Source of the DNA: Euwallacea fornicatus
Lineage: Eukaryota; Arthropoda; Insecta; Coleoptera; Curculionidae
DNA: 64,000 nucleotides
Direction: 5' to 3'
Assembly: GCF_040115645.1 (NCBI RefSeq)
Contig: NC_089542.1
Coordinates: forward strand, 310,001 to 374,000
Below are positions 26,181 through 38,479 of this stretch, in pieces. Under the pieces are notes generated by a model that was not told the origin of the DNA, did no database searches, and saw only the letters and a list, made by a program, of their open reading frames with translations. The position numbers and the translations under genes were made by a program. The number at the start of each line of letters is the position of its first letter. Positions within the stretch are counted from its first letter, which is position 1.

Positions 26181-29100
26181 CTGAAAAAAGAAAAGAACAA
26201 AACCTCATCAACGGGGCTCCGTCAGGACGTGCAACATTTGCATGCAAATCAGCCCATCTAAAGAGGGACTTTCGCCCATGTTCATGTTGGGATAACATGG
26301 AAGGAGATCTCATCGTATTTATGCACGATATAGCAGTAATTGCAACATTATATTATTCGAACCGAGACAGTTTGGTACCGTTAAAGTGGTGGCGTCAAGC
26401 ATGGAAACTCTCCATTACCCGGACCAACAACGGAACAATCCACGTTGTACGAATCCGAAAGAAAAAGCCCATGCCCGGCTCTATATTTGTCAAGGTTCGT
26501 TTTAAGCCATTTTTTCTCTGGTTCACCTGTATATACGCATATAAATTACAAAATGCTTTTCAATGAAATGTGTTTTGTATGTTCGGTTGCAATTTACACG
26601 AAGAAATGATAAGCCGCTTGTTTTATCGTATACAATTCTGACCTTCGAGTAATATCGGAATAGCTATTCATGTATACGAAATTAAACATGTCTATTCACT
26701 TTAAAATTACTTGTTACTAACAAATAAGATACGTTGTAATGTTATACGGACAAATTAGTAATTGTTGAAAGAACCCTTGGGTGGAGTTATAAATTATTAT
26801 AAGAGCACTCTTGCGCAGGCCCGGAATACCCTCGGCGCCAGTGGTAAGTTTAAAGCAAATTTATGGCGGAATTGACGCAAATGCGGATGACTCGGTACCG
26901 GCACCAAAACATCTCGATTTTCCACACACATTCGTATTTCTTTTATAGACTAATTAGAAATTTTTCGAGCGGGTAGAAAAATATAAGTGGATCATAAGCC
27001 ATGGCTGTAATTGGCCAATTATAAGGCAATTACAATCATTACAATATTTAGTCGTCAGTTTCGAAATGATATATTTCGACAGAGCAGTGATTGGTGTGGA
27101 CTTGGGAACATTTCTTTTTTTTTTTTTTTTTCGGATTATTACGGCGATTTTTCCGTTCCCACATTGCTCCGGTGCTCTGCGCGGCGCGAGACAACTTCCG
27201 ATGCGTGCCACGGACTCCTCTGTGGGAAAGTTCCTCCCGGACGCCTCAACTCAAATTCTAAGAGGAGGATGGGAGGATCAGAGAGCCGGCTTTGCTCGGA
27301 GCCGGACGCCGGCCCAGGTTCCGGTCCCTAACGACGCTTGTTCGGGGTGCGGGGAGCGTTTGAAGGGCAGCAAGTCGCTCAACTTCATCATCGGGTTTGA
27401 GTTGGGAACTCTCCTTTAACCGAATCAATCGCATTGAGACATTAGGCGCGGAGTCTTTGAGACCGCGGGGCCATTTGCAATGATTTTTTATTACGTTACG
27501 GTACTCCCTCCGTTATTCCCCTTGGGGTTAAACCAATTTATAAATGGACTCCACTCTATGCACTCTATATTTTTCGGGACGCGTAGAGCTGGTTTCCAGA
27601 CTGAAGAACGCGGACTTTTTTTAAACCGGCATTATCTCCGCGAAGTGTCATCAACGGGCCGGAAAACGTTTTTAGTGCGCAGGCCTAGGTGAGTCCGGCG
27701 TCGAGCTCACGGGGAACTTTTTACGACGATCAAACAGCATCGCCTTTAGACCGAATCAATGACACTGATTGTACTCGGTCTTAGGCGATTTCTCTCGCCT
27801 TGGACCTTTTGACAACACCCCACAAACTCATTTTGACTTTGTCGATCCGAGTTCAAAAAGGCAGCTTTAATCCCTTCCGGACTTGAGGGTGGTCCGAGAA
27901 CTCTTAAGAAGATCGAAAAAGTGGGACCACAGTTGCAACCCCTAAAGCGTCACCAGAAAATCGTCAATCTGTCACGCTGTTCCCTGAGTTTCTAAAGGAT
28001 TCATGACGCCGAGAGGCAAAACGAGACTTGCGGAGATGCACGTAAGGTCGCTTCCCATCCCGGTTAGCCCTAATGTTAATCCAAGTTAGAAGTTCTTTCC
28101 GATGAGGTTTCGGTCTCTCTCCGATAATGGAATAGTCCAAACGGTGTTTCAACAAAATCGCCTCCTTCAAAAATTGAAACCGCAATTGAAATTCGTCCTC
28201 ACAAGGTTACGATAGTCACTACAAAAATACTTGAATAACTTGTCCCCACAAGGTCAATGCCATACCTCATTAGACCAATATTGTCCTCAGAAAGTATTTG
28301 TGTTAAAAATTCAAATGCGGCACTTTCCAAACTTTTTTCATTGGATTAATGATTTTGCCGCCTTCAGCGAACTGCTGGAAGAGCGAGCGAACCGTGCGGA
28401 AAGTGACTCTCTTGATAAGGGAACTTTGACTATCACATTCACCTTGCCGCATTTGGGGATGAACACCCCCAAGGAAGCATTGGAAATCGTGCCTTTATTA
28501 TTCACGGATCAACTTTAAGTCGAGAAACGGGAGTAAAAAAAAAGAGCTTTCGTGTGCAAATCCGAGTCCTCACGAGTCACTTTTCACACCCAAACGTCCT
28601 CACGGTTGATTTTTTTTGTAATTCTAGCGCAGTTCTGTCCTCGTGGGCGATTTTTTCCTTTTTGTGGGGTCTATTTGCTTGTTATTAGCTTGCAAGAAAA
28701 AATTATAGAAACTCGTCCTCGCGAAGTTAATGGCAAGGTCGGGATTACCGAAAATGTAGTCGCTAAATTTTATTGTCTATAATCATAAAGTTTTGGCTCA
28801 TTAAACCTGCTTTCAAGGCAAAATCGACCACAAAATTCCGTCTTCTACGATGACTTTTCACGTTTTTCGTTCGTCCTTAGACCTAAAAATCATTCAGGAA
28901 TAAATAGTGCTGAAACGTGTTCGGAACGGTCCAACTGCGCTCATTCTCTTGAGGGGTTGATCAACGTAATCGGTGACGATGTGAACGGTCGAGAAACGAA
29001 AGTCGTCCTTTCCACACTTTCTTTAGAGAATTCGCAAAGTGTCTTTCTTAATTCAGTAATTCAGAATACGGTTGGGTCAGATCCTGGCCGGTTGAAAATT

Positions 29101-32100
29101 GCTTTCATAATAAGCATCATGAGCGCATTCAGTAGGTGTTTAAGGGGTTTATGACTACTTATAAATGAATATTACAGTCAAGTCCCACTGATCATTTATA
29201 ACCTGCATATGACCGCTGTAAATGTACCCGAGGAAAATGGCGTTAGCTCGAGACTTATTGACCATTTTGCTGTAACCATAAAGACCAAAGCCTTAACCAT
29301 GCGGTGATGGATCGTCTTCCACCCCAAATTGAAACGTCTCGCGTAATTCTTTCTTCGTTCTCGATCGGCCTGAAAGGCGCCACCATTGGGGTTTTTATCT
29401 CAGAAATCAAACACACGTGATGTTCCATCGTTAACAAGACGTCTCGATGCTGAGTGACTGCAACGATATCCCAATAGGAACTTTTTTTTTTTTTTTTTGA
29501 AAAAGAGAGAAGAGCGTCCTTTCCCTCTGCGTGAGGAGTAAGTTTGCTCCTCAAAAATGATTTTAAGCTTCGCTCGTGCGAGCGAAAATGGCTTTTCGAC
29601 GATCCGAGCGAGGTTACCCTCTCGCGGTGGCACTGGCTGCCCTCCCTCGCCGTTCGGGAAAAGTTAAATTTTCTTTTATGTACGCGAATATCACTTTTTA
29701 ATTAACTAAATGGCGTGTAGTTAATGCTAATTAGTACTTGATAGTTTAATGTCAGTTTCCCTACTTCGAGTCGATTTTGGTAATAACTCGCACCATTGGG
29801 GACCTGCAGGGAAACTCTTAGGACGTGACCCCTTTTCACTTGAGCGAGTGTGTGATATTACTTCGAACTAGGTTGGAATTCGAGATATTTCAGAATTTGT
29901 GTTGGCATGGCTTAATCATTCGGTGTATGCAAAAACATTAGCATTTTCCCCTGCGATAAGCCATGGATTTAGACTTGTAAAAATGATGATTCATTGTAAA
30001 AAGTTTATATGGCGAAAACGCATGTTCGAAGTGGTTTTCCAGACAACTATTTCCTTTTGAATTTTGTGGGAAACGCCGAGGGTCCAACCGACGACTCGAA
30101 GCGGGTTCCCGAATTGACCTATCAGATGCCGCGTCTCTAAGCCGCCTTAAGTCGCGCACTTAAGGCATTTTAAGGCTCCTACAAAGTTCCTAACCTGCAC
30201 CGGCACAAAATTCGTTTCATATCATTTCTGAACGCCCCTTCGACTGTTAAAAAAGACCTTGAAACTATAATCATCAAAAACTAACGTAAGTTACAGTCAC
30301 AGATTTTCTGTTATAAATTGTCTGGTTTTCAACTTTACAGCTTAAACATTTTCTGAATGAACTGGATGATTACAAAGTAAACACTGCAAATTATTGTCAT
30401 TAGAAGCTCATTTTTATAGCCTACAAACGATAAAAGTATTATTGAATATACTAAAAGAGAGAGTGACGTTCTGGTCTGCGATTGACCCAAACTGAATTTA
30501 GAGAGTGATCCATAATTAGATCATTTTATTGATTGCAGCCGAGCATAAATAGAGATCTTTAACCAAGCCGAGCTGGTCCCAGCAATTTTCCGTGTTGGTA
30601 GTTAGCCGGGAGATCCGATGCGACCTTAGAAATTTACTCGTTTGACCAAAGGGCAAACTTCCACGACCTTACGGAGTAATTTTCGAAATGCTCCAGGAAG
30701 CGAAACTGACCTTAAAAATCAATTTTCCCCAACAAGATCCAACACGAAATAATGCGACTGAAGCATTAGCAAGACGCTTTTTAACCAACCTGACTGACTA
30801 GAACGAACCCGAACTAACCTGAACGAAACCGATCCGACTTCAAACAACAGTTATTTCCTTTTTTTTAGCTTGTTGAATTGAAAATGACAATTGGAAAACA
30901 CAAGTGATATCCGTGGACATCGGTCAACAACCCAAATTTGGGATGAAATCGCGGGGCAAACCTGACCGAGCCGACCTTAAGGAGCCATTTTTTCGATTTT
31001 TGACCAGTACCTCCCACTGTTGAATAGAACACACTAAGTGACCACGTTAAAGATCGATTTAAAAATGTTCTTCAGTTTCAACCATGGAAGTCGAAAGTTT
31101 ATGCACGAACGTCATCATCGACCTGCTAGATGAACTGGACGCTTTCCCAGCGTTCGTTGCGAACATGAACCCAGCGTCGATGGTCTTGACTGTAGAGCCT
31201 CAGAAACGTCGTTTTACTTGTCAAAGAGACAAAAATCCGCAAAAATTTCAAGACGTAATGTGCCTTTGGGGGACTCCGCGGCGCCAAGAAACTGTTCGCT
31301 TGACAAGGTTGAGCACGCTCGTCCATGATTTTGGACTAGTGCTCCATCTGCAAGTTAATGGAGAGGATTTTAGACATGCAGATGGATTTGATGCACACCG
31401 CAATCCTTGATGTGCCTTAAAAATGCAGAATTTTACCTGCAGGTAGGGAGTTCCGTCATGTGGGATTCACGGTTTTACCATTTTGCCCCTTTTCTGCACT
31501 TGTTCGAGTCCACAAGATAATTATTACACGAGTCTAGAATTAACTGACCCTCAAGCAGGCCTTTCCTTAGAAATATAAATCTTCATCTTCCTTCATGACC
31601 CCTTGGAGTTTTTTGAACTCTCAGGCCTGCCCTCCAATTTTTAACGCTCTTGAAGATTTTCATACCTTCTGATTCGGTAGAATCGGTGGGGGAGAAAAAC
31701 GTGTCATGTCGCTCTACTTGAAAATCGTTCACACGACTTGGGTCCTGCCTAAACACGTCATTTAGTCATCTGACCCGAACCTGAACTAACGTGACGGAGG
31801 AATTTTCTGTACTTTGATCGATTTTCAAGATTCTTGACCAACTCGGACTGTTCTTAGAAAGTAGCTTTCGCGGCTACGGACTAATAACTAATCTAAATCG
31901 ACCTTAAAGGAAAATTATCACGACTAATATTGTAAGTTGGAAACGAAACTGATCGATAATTTAGGGAAGTTTGCACGAATGCAAATCAGGTTGAAAAAGA
32001 GCATGTGTGCACGCGTGCCTTTTTCAGTTTAAGTTGCATGAGTGCAAATTTGTCACAGATTGTTGATTTATTTTCGTTGCACGAATTGTTACATTTAAGA

Positions 32101-33652
32101 AAAGAATTTGATGATCACATACTTGAAAGGGCGGCCGCAACACGTCGGTTTGTATGAAGCCTGGTAGGGCGCAAAGGGAAATTGTCGCCATATATCGTGC
32201 AATTGCACCAGTGCAAATTGTCGAGGTGTTCGCCAGGTCAGCGCAACAATAACGGTCTCCGCGAGATATTTTCAGGATATTTCAATTAACCTGAATTAAC
32301 CTTACGGAAAGAATCCTTCGGTTCACACCACGCACTTTTCATGTTAAAATTGCAAAGTTGTCGACTAAGCAACCGGAATTGGTCTTGGACAGCGTCAGAA
32401 TTTAGGAACTCGCTTTGGAAGCAGAAATACCACAGAAAAACTGAGAACATTGAATGAGTATTTCAGTAATTTGCACTAACCCGAATCAACTCAATAATCT
32501 GAATTTTTGAGTTGCACAATCTATGTACGAGACATAAAAAGACCTGAGGTAGGAATGTAGTTACGGACAGAGCACTGCAAAATTGTGAAAAATTATGTTG
32601 CGGAGAGCCAGAATTTGGTAATTTTCGTGAATATATCTCTAAAGTTCCTCTCTATCCAGCTTTAGAGCTTTTGAGCGAAGGGAGCTCAGCAGTTCAGGAT
32701 ATCAAATCGGCTGAGGCAGTATTATAGTTATTGAGAAGTTACTGGAAAGTAGTTGAAACAAACTTGCCGGGAACCTGTTTCTGGACATTTTCCTACGTTC
32801 AGCGTTAGAATCCCTGTATGTCCAGTGCTATAGCTTTTGACCGTAGAGAGCTCAGTATAGAGTCACTTTGAACTCCTAATCGCAGTCCAAGGTATAAAAC
32901 AAACCCAAGATAGATTTCTGAGTACCGATGGGCGACTGGAAAAAATAGTCAAACATGCATTGCCAGAAACGTGTGTTTGTCCCTTCTCCCTTATCCAGCT
33001 CTCAACTTGCGTTCCATCTAACTCTAGAACTCTTTACTACATGTCGTCTTAACTAATTACATAAGTCTCTGTAATCGAAAGGAGTTATCTGTGCTGACCA
33101 TATTACCTATAGCTTTAGCAGAAATCCCTTTAAAGTATACGAAAGCGCATTTGACTTCGTCATGTTTTTGCATGATTTAGACCTAATTGGAAGTTCGCGG
33201 AAAGAGCTGATTTCGATCTCCTTAATGATATTTACAACTGCAAGCTTCACAGTAGTTTTCGTTAATGTGTCGTCGTACTCCCGTCGGTTACCAAGTGCAC
33301 TTCACTGTAACTACATCCACCACAAGGAACCCAGGAACTTACCATCATCTTTAGGCGACGGAGGACAATTCGAAGCGTACGATCCTAAGTGATATCCAGT
33401 ATAAGAATTCTGATGCATGGGAGGAAACGGATATGCACCCAAAGCACCTCTCGGGCTGTGGAACCCGGTATCGTGTGCACTTGGAGGACCCGTGTGCGCG
33501 TTTGCGGCCGGGGAGTTAAAATGGTGAGGATACGAGGTCCGCAAAGGGCCGTAGCCATGTTGCTGGAGTTCGATAAAAGCACTTTTCGACACTGGCGTCG
33601 AGCTGCTGGAATCGTGGGGCGTCGGGGGTCCAAGGTGGGCTTCGCCCGACAT
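25999..33652 (-). CDS. Dll: Distal-less homeobox gene, two coding exons in window, 3' end missing
   Basis: Dll/Dlx homeodomain proteins are nuclear DNA-binding transcription factors that pattern distal appendages in arthropods (known). Two minus-strand exons are seen, 33652-33343 and 26180-25999. The first ends in phase 1 (GAT GAT G, donor GTAAGTT). The second begins AA after a TTTTTTCAG acceptor, so the split codon reads Glu and the protein runs KDD-E-KCLSLDRPSGG. The second exon encodes the basic lead KGKKMRKPRTIYSS and the homeodomain up to LTQTQ (homeodomain residue 44). It stops at the intron position typical of Dll/Dlx genes, at donor GTAAGTTCC. Helix 3 (VKIWFQNRR) and the C-terminus must lie on a further exon. 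I found no such frame between position 1 and 25998, so it is probably left of the window. The 5' start is uncertain. Identification is secure; the beetle-like affinity is inference. Confidence 0.96.
26181..33342 (-). other. Dll intron 1 (7162 bp), no recognised gene inside
   Basis: This intron is bounded by a GTAAGTT donor and a TTTTTTCAG acceptor. It includes a GC-rich stretch around 27.17-27.45 kb, recurring GTCCTCAC-type words at 28.2-28.7 kb and AACCTGAACTAACC-like words at 30.8-32.5 kb. The longest plus-strand frame with an ATG (31084-31410, 108 codons) resembles no family I know, and I do not call it a gene. Confidence 0.85.
33343..33652 (-). CDS. Dll: Dll first coding exon (N-terminal region)
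   Basis: From the first in-frame ATG (33652, context CCCGCGATGT) the exon encodes 103 codons plus one base. It is rich in Ser, Pro, His and Gly and carries the conserved insect Dll blocks KSAFIELQQHGYGPLRTSY, FHSPRGAL and FPPMHQNSYTGYHLGSYA, ending CPPSPKDD. The donor is G|GTAAGTTCCTGG. The frame stays open upstream of this ATG to a stop near 33920 without another in-frame ATG. The upstream residues (DPWALPSSSKTPPNLVKVEHKP) look protein-like, so the true start may lie on a separate upstream exon (see findings). Exon identity is secure and the start is not. Confidence 0.93.
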
Positions 33653-33919
33653 CGCGGGCGTCCCGGGGGGGTCCTCGTTTGGGCCCCCGAAAGGGGAACC
33701 CAAGTCTGTGAAGTTTAACGTCGCGAAGGGCTTGTGTTCCACTTTGACCAAGTTCGGAGGCGTTTTGGAAGAACTGGGGAGCGCCCAGGGATCACTGCAT
33801 GCACTACGACACTTCGTCACTAGGGGGTATGCGGGGTGAGGCACAAAGTCACTATGTCCTAAAGTCCCGAAAACGGTAGTCAGTTCGCGCTCCAAAACAA
33901 TCAAAATATCGAAATTAGT

Positions 33920-36480
33920 TTAAAGAGTTTAATAACATTAATCAAATGACCGAAGGCAATTTGGTGTATTCAACTGCGATAATACGTGTAATTCACACTA
34001 TAATTGAATAAAAACTATTTGAAGATTAACCCGAAACCAAATTACACGAAATTGAGTGCAGATGTCTTTTTTTACGTCGAAAATTGATCGTTCGAAACCA
34101 ACCATCTACTTCCTACGAGCGTAGGGACTATAATGAAGAATAATCATATAATAGTTAGCTTGGGGACTTAGTTGCACCTTTCAGCCGATAGGTCTCGCTA
34201 CCATTCAGCGTCGCAGCATCGAAGCGCCGCCTAGAACGTCGCCTATTGGCTACCCATGAGACTACAGTCGGATAGTGCCTTATTATTAAGGTGGATACGG
34301 CCCGAAATGGGCGGCAATCGTCGTATTTTGAGGCGACCAGGCCCGCCCAGCCAGACTACAAGGCGCGCAATTTCTAGGTTAAGCTAAAAAGAGATACTGC
34401 TTTTATTACGTAGTGAGCATTTTTATGCAAGAAAAATTGCACCGTGTTGCTCGAATAAGGAGCCGGGTGTTTGTTTCTTTATTGCAGAGTATGGACTGCA
34501 AGCCGCAGCTTGGAGGTCGTACATGCGAGCCTCAAATAGGTAAAGTTTTGGTATTGAAATATGGCAGCTAGCGGCACGAACGTGGGAACACAGCGGAAGT
34601 TTGGACGAGAATAAAGGAAGGCGGGAGAGATAGGTAAAATGTGATTATCATCGATTTTAATCAACAGGGTTTTAGAAGCAAAGATTTCGGAAGTAATTTA
34701 ATTTTCGTGGTCGGCGCGAGTAGCTTCGCAGCTAAAATCGTGGAAAAATGAAATCTGGGAATGTTCAATTAGTTCAGGCTAGTTTGGATATGGGAGCGAC
34801 CTCACAAGGCGGCGAAAAAATTACTACCTCAAGTGCCGGATGAATTTATCGTTTCTTCATACACTGGGCATTAATAAACGATTTTTATGTTCGTTAATTA
34901 TAAAGCACTTTTTACGAAATGTTATTGCGGCTACAGACCGATTCATTATACTCCTAGTAACGTAAAGCGAGGGACAACCGCAGAACTGACTGCGACGGCA
35001 TATTGACGGCGTCTTGTATGCTAACGTTATGGTATTCCGTAATGTGAGTGTGCGAAGGCGCTTAAAATCTGCACACCACATTACGAAACACCAGCATTTT
35101 GTAAGGTGCGGGAATTCAAAGGTTTCTCGTACACGAATATTACTCGTTATTTTTACCACAAGTGCGTCAATATTACGACTTATTCGCGCCCTTAGGGGTC
35201 GAGGGTTAGAAATGTGTTTCGAAGCGTTCAGTTCGGTTTTAATGTCGAAATCGGACCTTCCGACATTAATCCCTCAGTGACCACACAAGCACCATGAAGA
35301 CCGTTGTACGCACGCCACAGCATATTATAATCGTCGATTGCGGTGCATGCGCAATTCAAATTTTCCTTCTATGGACGATTGAAGTATTTCGGAGGTGTTT
35401 AATTTCGAATTAAACGTTAAATTGTTGTTAATTCGCGTTAAATTGAGACGAAATCTGGCATGAAGCGCCGCATACATGAGGCATAAGTTATTGGATTTGA
35501 TGCGAACCATCTGTTTACGAGTTAGCTCGCTCGGACATGAGCATATTCGACCGATAAAACTTTCGTTCACCTATTTGTGAAGTAAATGGAAATTTGATTT
35601 GTCTAATTAGTGGTGCAGAAAGTGATGTCCTGCCGCACACTCATTGCAACTTACCCAACTGGCCTTCGCATAGTTAGTGAATAAAAGTGTCACTTTCGCA
35701 CGCATATTTTTACTGTCTGCGCATGTGCGTTACGCGTACCGGCGAAGGTCACACTTTCGCCCGCAAATGCGTGCAAGTGCGTAGGTGAACCATGCGAGGG
35801 GATTAAATTTAACAGCCCCCAAACGTTTAACTTATAGAAAAGCAATAAGTTAATTCATGCATGCGTAAACCCCGCTTAAAGCAGGATTTAAACATGTGTG
35901 GTTTACTGGGGCACTGACGCTATTCAGCCAGGTCTGCAGGAAAAGGTTGATTTTTAACTAAAATGCCTAGCGAAACTTGGGATTTTCACGCATTCAGGCG
36001 TTATTATCAAATCTAGCAAAATAACAGAAAATTCTCGGAAAATTTAAAGGTTTTTCCGACATTCTACACACGTAATTTAAGTGCTACGTATTTCTCAAAA
36101 GTATCATAGTTACCTTCAGAACTTATTATTTTAATCAATCTCCAGCTTGTTGAAAGGTTGAAATAGACGGATTGTTGCTGTTTTTTATCGTTTTCCTTTC
36201 ATTGGGTACTTGAAGAGACCTTTAGCTCGGCCACATGTGCTGTACGACGGTTTTTCCGAGATTGTGTTCTTGTGACGTCAAAGGAATTAAAAAAGCTTCG
36301 GTGCGATTCCCCTTGATCTAACAATTTTTCTACGTTTTTAATAGGAAACGAGACATTTTTCCTTACTGCTTCGCCGGTCGAATCTTTGCTCTCCTCAGTT
36401 TCCAACGGCTACTGCAAATCACCGTCAATCCATTGAATTGAAATGAATTTGGTTCAGGGGTCATTTTGTTCAAAGATGCT
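33920..36480. other. Intergenic, upstream of Dll
   Basis: Apart from the GC-rich patch at 34.15-34.38 kb I see nothing coding or strongly repetitive here. Confidence 0.6.
34150..34380 (-). promoter_or_regulatory. GC-rich segment upstream of Dll exon 1, possible promoter or 5' UTR
   Basis: This GC-rich patch sits about 0.5 kb upstream of the Dll first coding exon, inside an AT-rich flank. On the minus strand it carries a CCAAT-like word (GCCAATAGGCG) and no long open frame. It could be promoter or 5' UTR sequence. No transcription start can be read from sequence alone. Confidence 0.25.
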
Positions 36481-36488
36481 TAAGCAGG

Positions 36489-36843
36489 GTTTCACATGTA
36501 TAAGTCAGTAGCGCCAGTGTTCGCAAATTTGGAATTTCCAGTGAGCCCGCCCCAACAACTCGTGCCAATGGACACGTTAAAGCTATAACGAACTTTTTGG
36601 CGTCGTTAAATGAGATTTTATCCGTGCAGTTTATTGGCGCCAGTGTCAGTACTGGCGCCAATAAACCTCGTTTTTTTAACATACTTTTATATGTATCAAT
36701 TGTTGGTGTTATTTTACCGGGATGATGAAATTTGCGTGTTTTCGCACTCAAAAACACTGGCACTAGTCAACTGGCTTCAATATTTTATGCATGCATAGGT
36801 CGTGCTTCATGACGCTGGCAGCGGCGCTAGTACATGTACAAAC
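36489..36843. mobile_element. Possible MITE with imperfect terminal inverted repeats and central hairpin
   Basis: The left end GTTTCACATGTATAAGTCAG followed by TAGCGCC resembles the complement of the right end (GTTTGTACATGTACTAGCGCC), with a small gap. A perfect hairpin sits near the centre at 36629-36666: 16-bp stem GTTTATTGGCGCCAGT and 6-nt loop. GCGCCAG words recur throughout. It has no coding capacity. The termini and any target-site duplication are uncertain. Confidence 0.4.
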
Positions 36844-38205
36844 TTTATTTTAAGTACTGTTTACACACGCATCGACCAATAGTTGACGTCATTTGATCAT
36901 CTTTACGCGAAAGCTCATCGACGCCATCATGTTTTAAGTTCGGCGGGAAGTATTGAGAAGAGACTTTAAAGTTGAGAACTGTGCTCCTGGTTGTTCTGCT
37001 GAGCGGTTTGTAGCGTTACAGGGTGTTCTTACGCCTCAGGGGAGTCTCAGTACCACGACACTTTACCTCCCACGCGGCTTTCAAGGTAACACTCATAAAA
37101 ATTTCGTGGACTAAAGAAAATTAAAAAAAAACAAACAAAAAAAACGCAAACTTTGCTCCGGTGTCCGGACAATATCGAAAATAGTGAAAATATTGTTTTC
37201 TATTATCGATGCTTTTCTCGTTTACTTTTCTCAGCGTTAACAATCCAACGAATGTCACATCAGCACACACTTTTATCCCAAATTTCATAGAGGGAAATTG
37301 ACTCATCAACGTTCGTTATGGGAGACTCGTCCATCACCCTATAACAGACAAACATCCACCGTGACCAGAACTGGTACTTACAGGTTCTGTAGATAATGCT
37401 GCAAGGGTCAAATTATTAAAGTACTGCCAAACCTCATTCAATAGCGAATTGCGGAAATCGAGCGCGGGCCTTAGTTAAATTTTTAGATTTGATTGAAGTG
37501 AGTCCAGGTTAGTTCAGGCTAATCCAAGTTGCACTGATCAAATTTTTGTTCACGAGAAGCAGTTTCACGTTAAAGTTAACGACGAATCGATTATTTGGCC
37601 GCTTCGTGCTATTTGATAAAGGTTTACCCGAGTAGGCTCCACTGGTATCATAAGAAAACGTGAAAGGGACCACCTTGAGAACGTAATTTATTGATCTGAA
37701 AAATGACCTGGGTAAATTCTTATAAAAATTAATTCAAAGGAAAGTCAAGACGTCTAGAGATATAGATATATCAATGAAAGTATCGACTCATTGAGAATCT
37801 AACGACAAGGCAGAACATGTCGAATCAGAAGAAGTAGAACGTGAGATTGTTGCAATTATGTCAAAGGCATAATGAAAATGCTACAAGTATATTGAATCAA
37901 CGTAACAATAGGCTCAACTGTGCTGGGAGAACCTTAAGTAAATTTAGGACCTGCCGAATGAAGATACACCAATCATAAACAAGAAAGTGCTGAGTAATTC
38001 TGCGAATATTCTTAGACAACCTGAGAATGTCGGAAACGAGTCTCTACCAAAAAAACATTCAGTGGATGGTCTCGTGAAATTTTGTTCGAAGAACGAGGTG
38101 AGGAGACCTAACGGGCATAATGGACGGACACTCCAATGTGTTTGGGGAGTTTTAAGAAGAGTATGCCAGTGCTACAATCGAAGTCGGCCTAATGAAATTT
38201 TCGAA

Positions 38206-38475
38206 AATATGCCGCAAAATATTTCGGAATATGCCGGAAATATTTCCGAAATATGCCGCAAAATATTTCCGAAATATGTCGCAACATATTTCCAAAATAT
38301 GCCGCAAAATATTTCGGAATATGCCGCAAAATATTTCGGAAATATGCCGCAACATATTTCCGAAATATGCCGCAAAATATTTCGGAATATGCCGCAAAAT
38401 ATTTCGGAAATATGCCGCAAAATATTTCCGAAATATGCCGTAAAATATTTTGAAAATATGCTGAATATAAAATGC
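38206..38475. repeat. 22-23 bp tandem array with palindromic units
   Basis: About 11 complete units plus a degenerate twelfth. Each is ATGCCGCAAAAT followed by ATTTCGGAAT or ATTTCCGAAAT. The alternation of CGGAA and CCGAA makes neighbouring units partly self-complementary. Both strands stay open in several frames purely because of the repeat. There are no spacers of unrelated sequence, so it is not a CRISPR array. Confidence 0.92.
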
Positions 38476-38479
38476 TAAA

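Noticed and set aside
26114..26566. 150-codon plus-strand frame over the Dll homeodomain exon
   Set aside because: Antisense shadow extending into intron 1.
33385..33718. Long frames on both strands over the Dll exon
   Set aside because: They are antisense or shifted shadows of the Dll coding exon; only the frame with conserved Dll blocks is real.
38206..38475. CRISPR-like repeat array
   Set aside because: Units are contiguous without unique spacers and the genome is eukaryotic.
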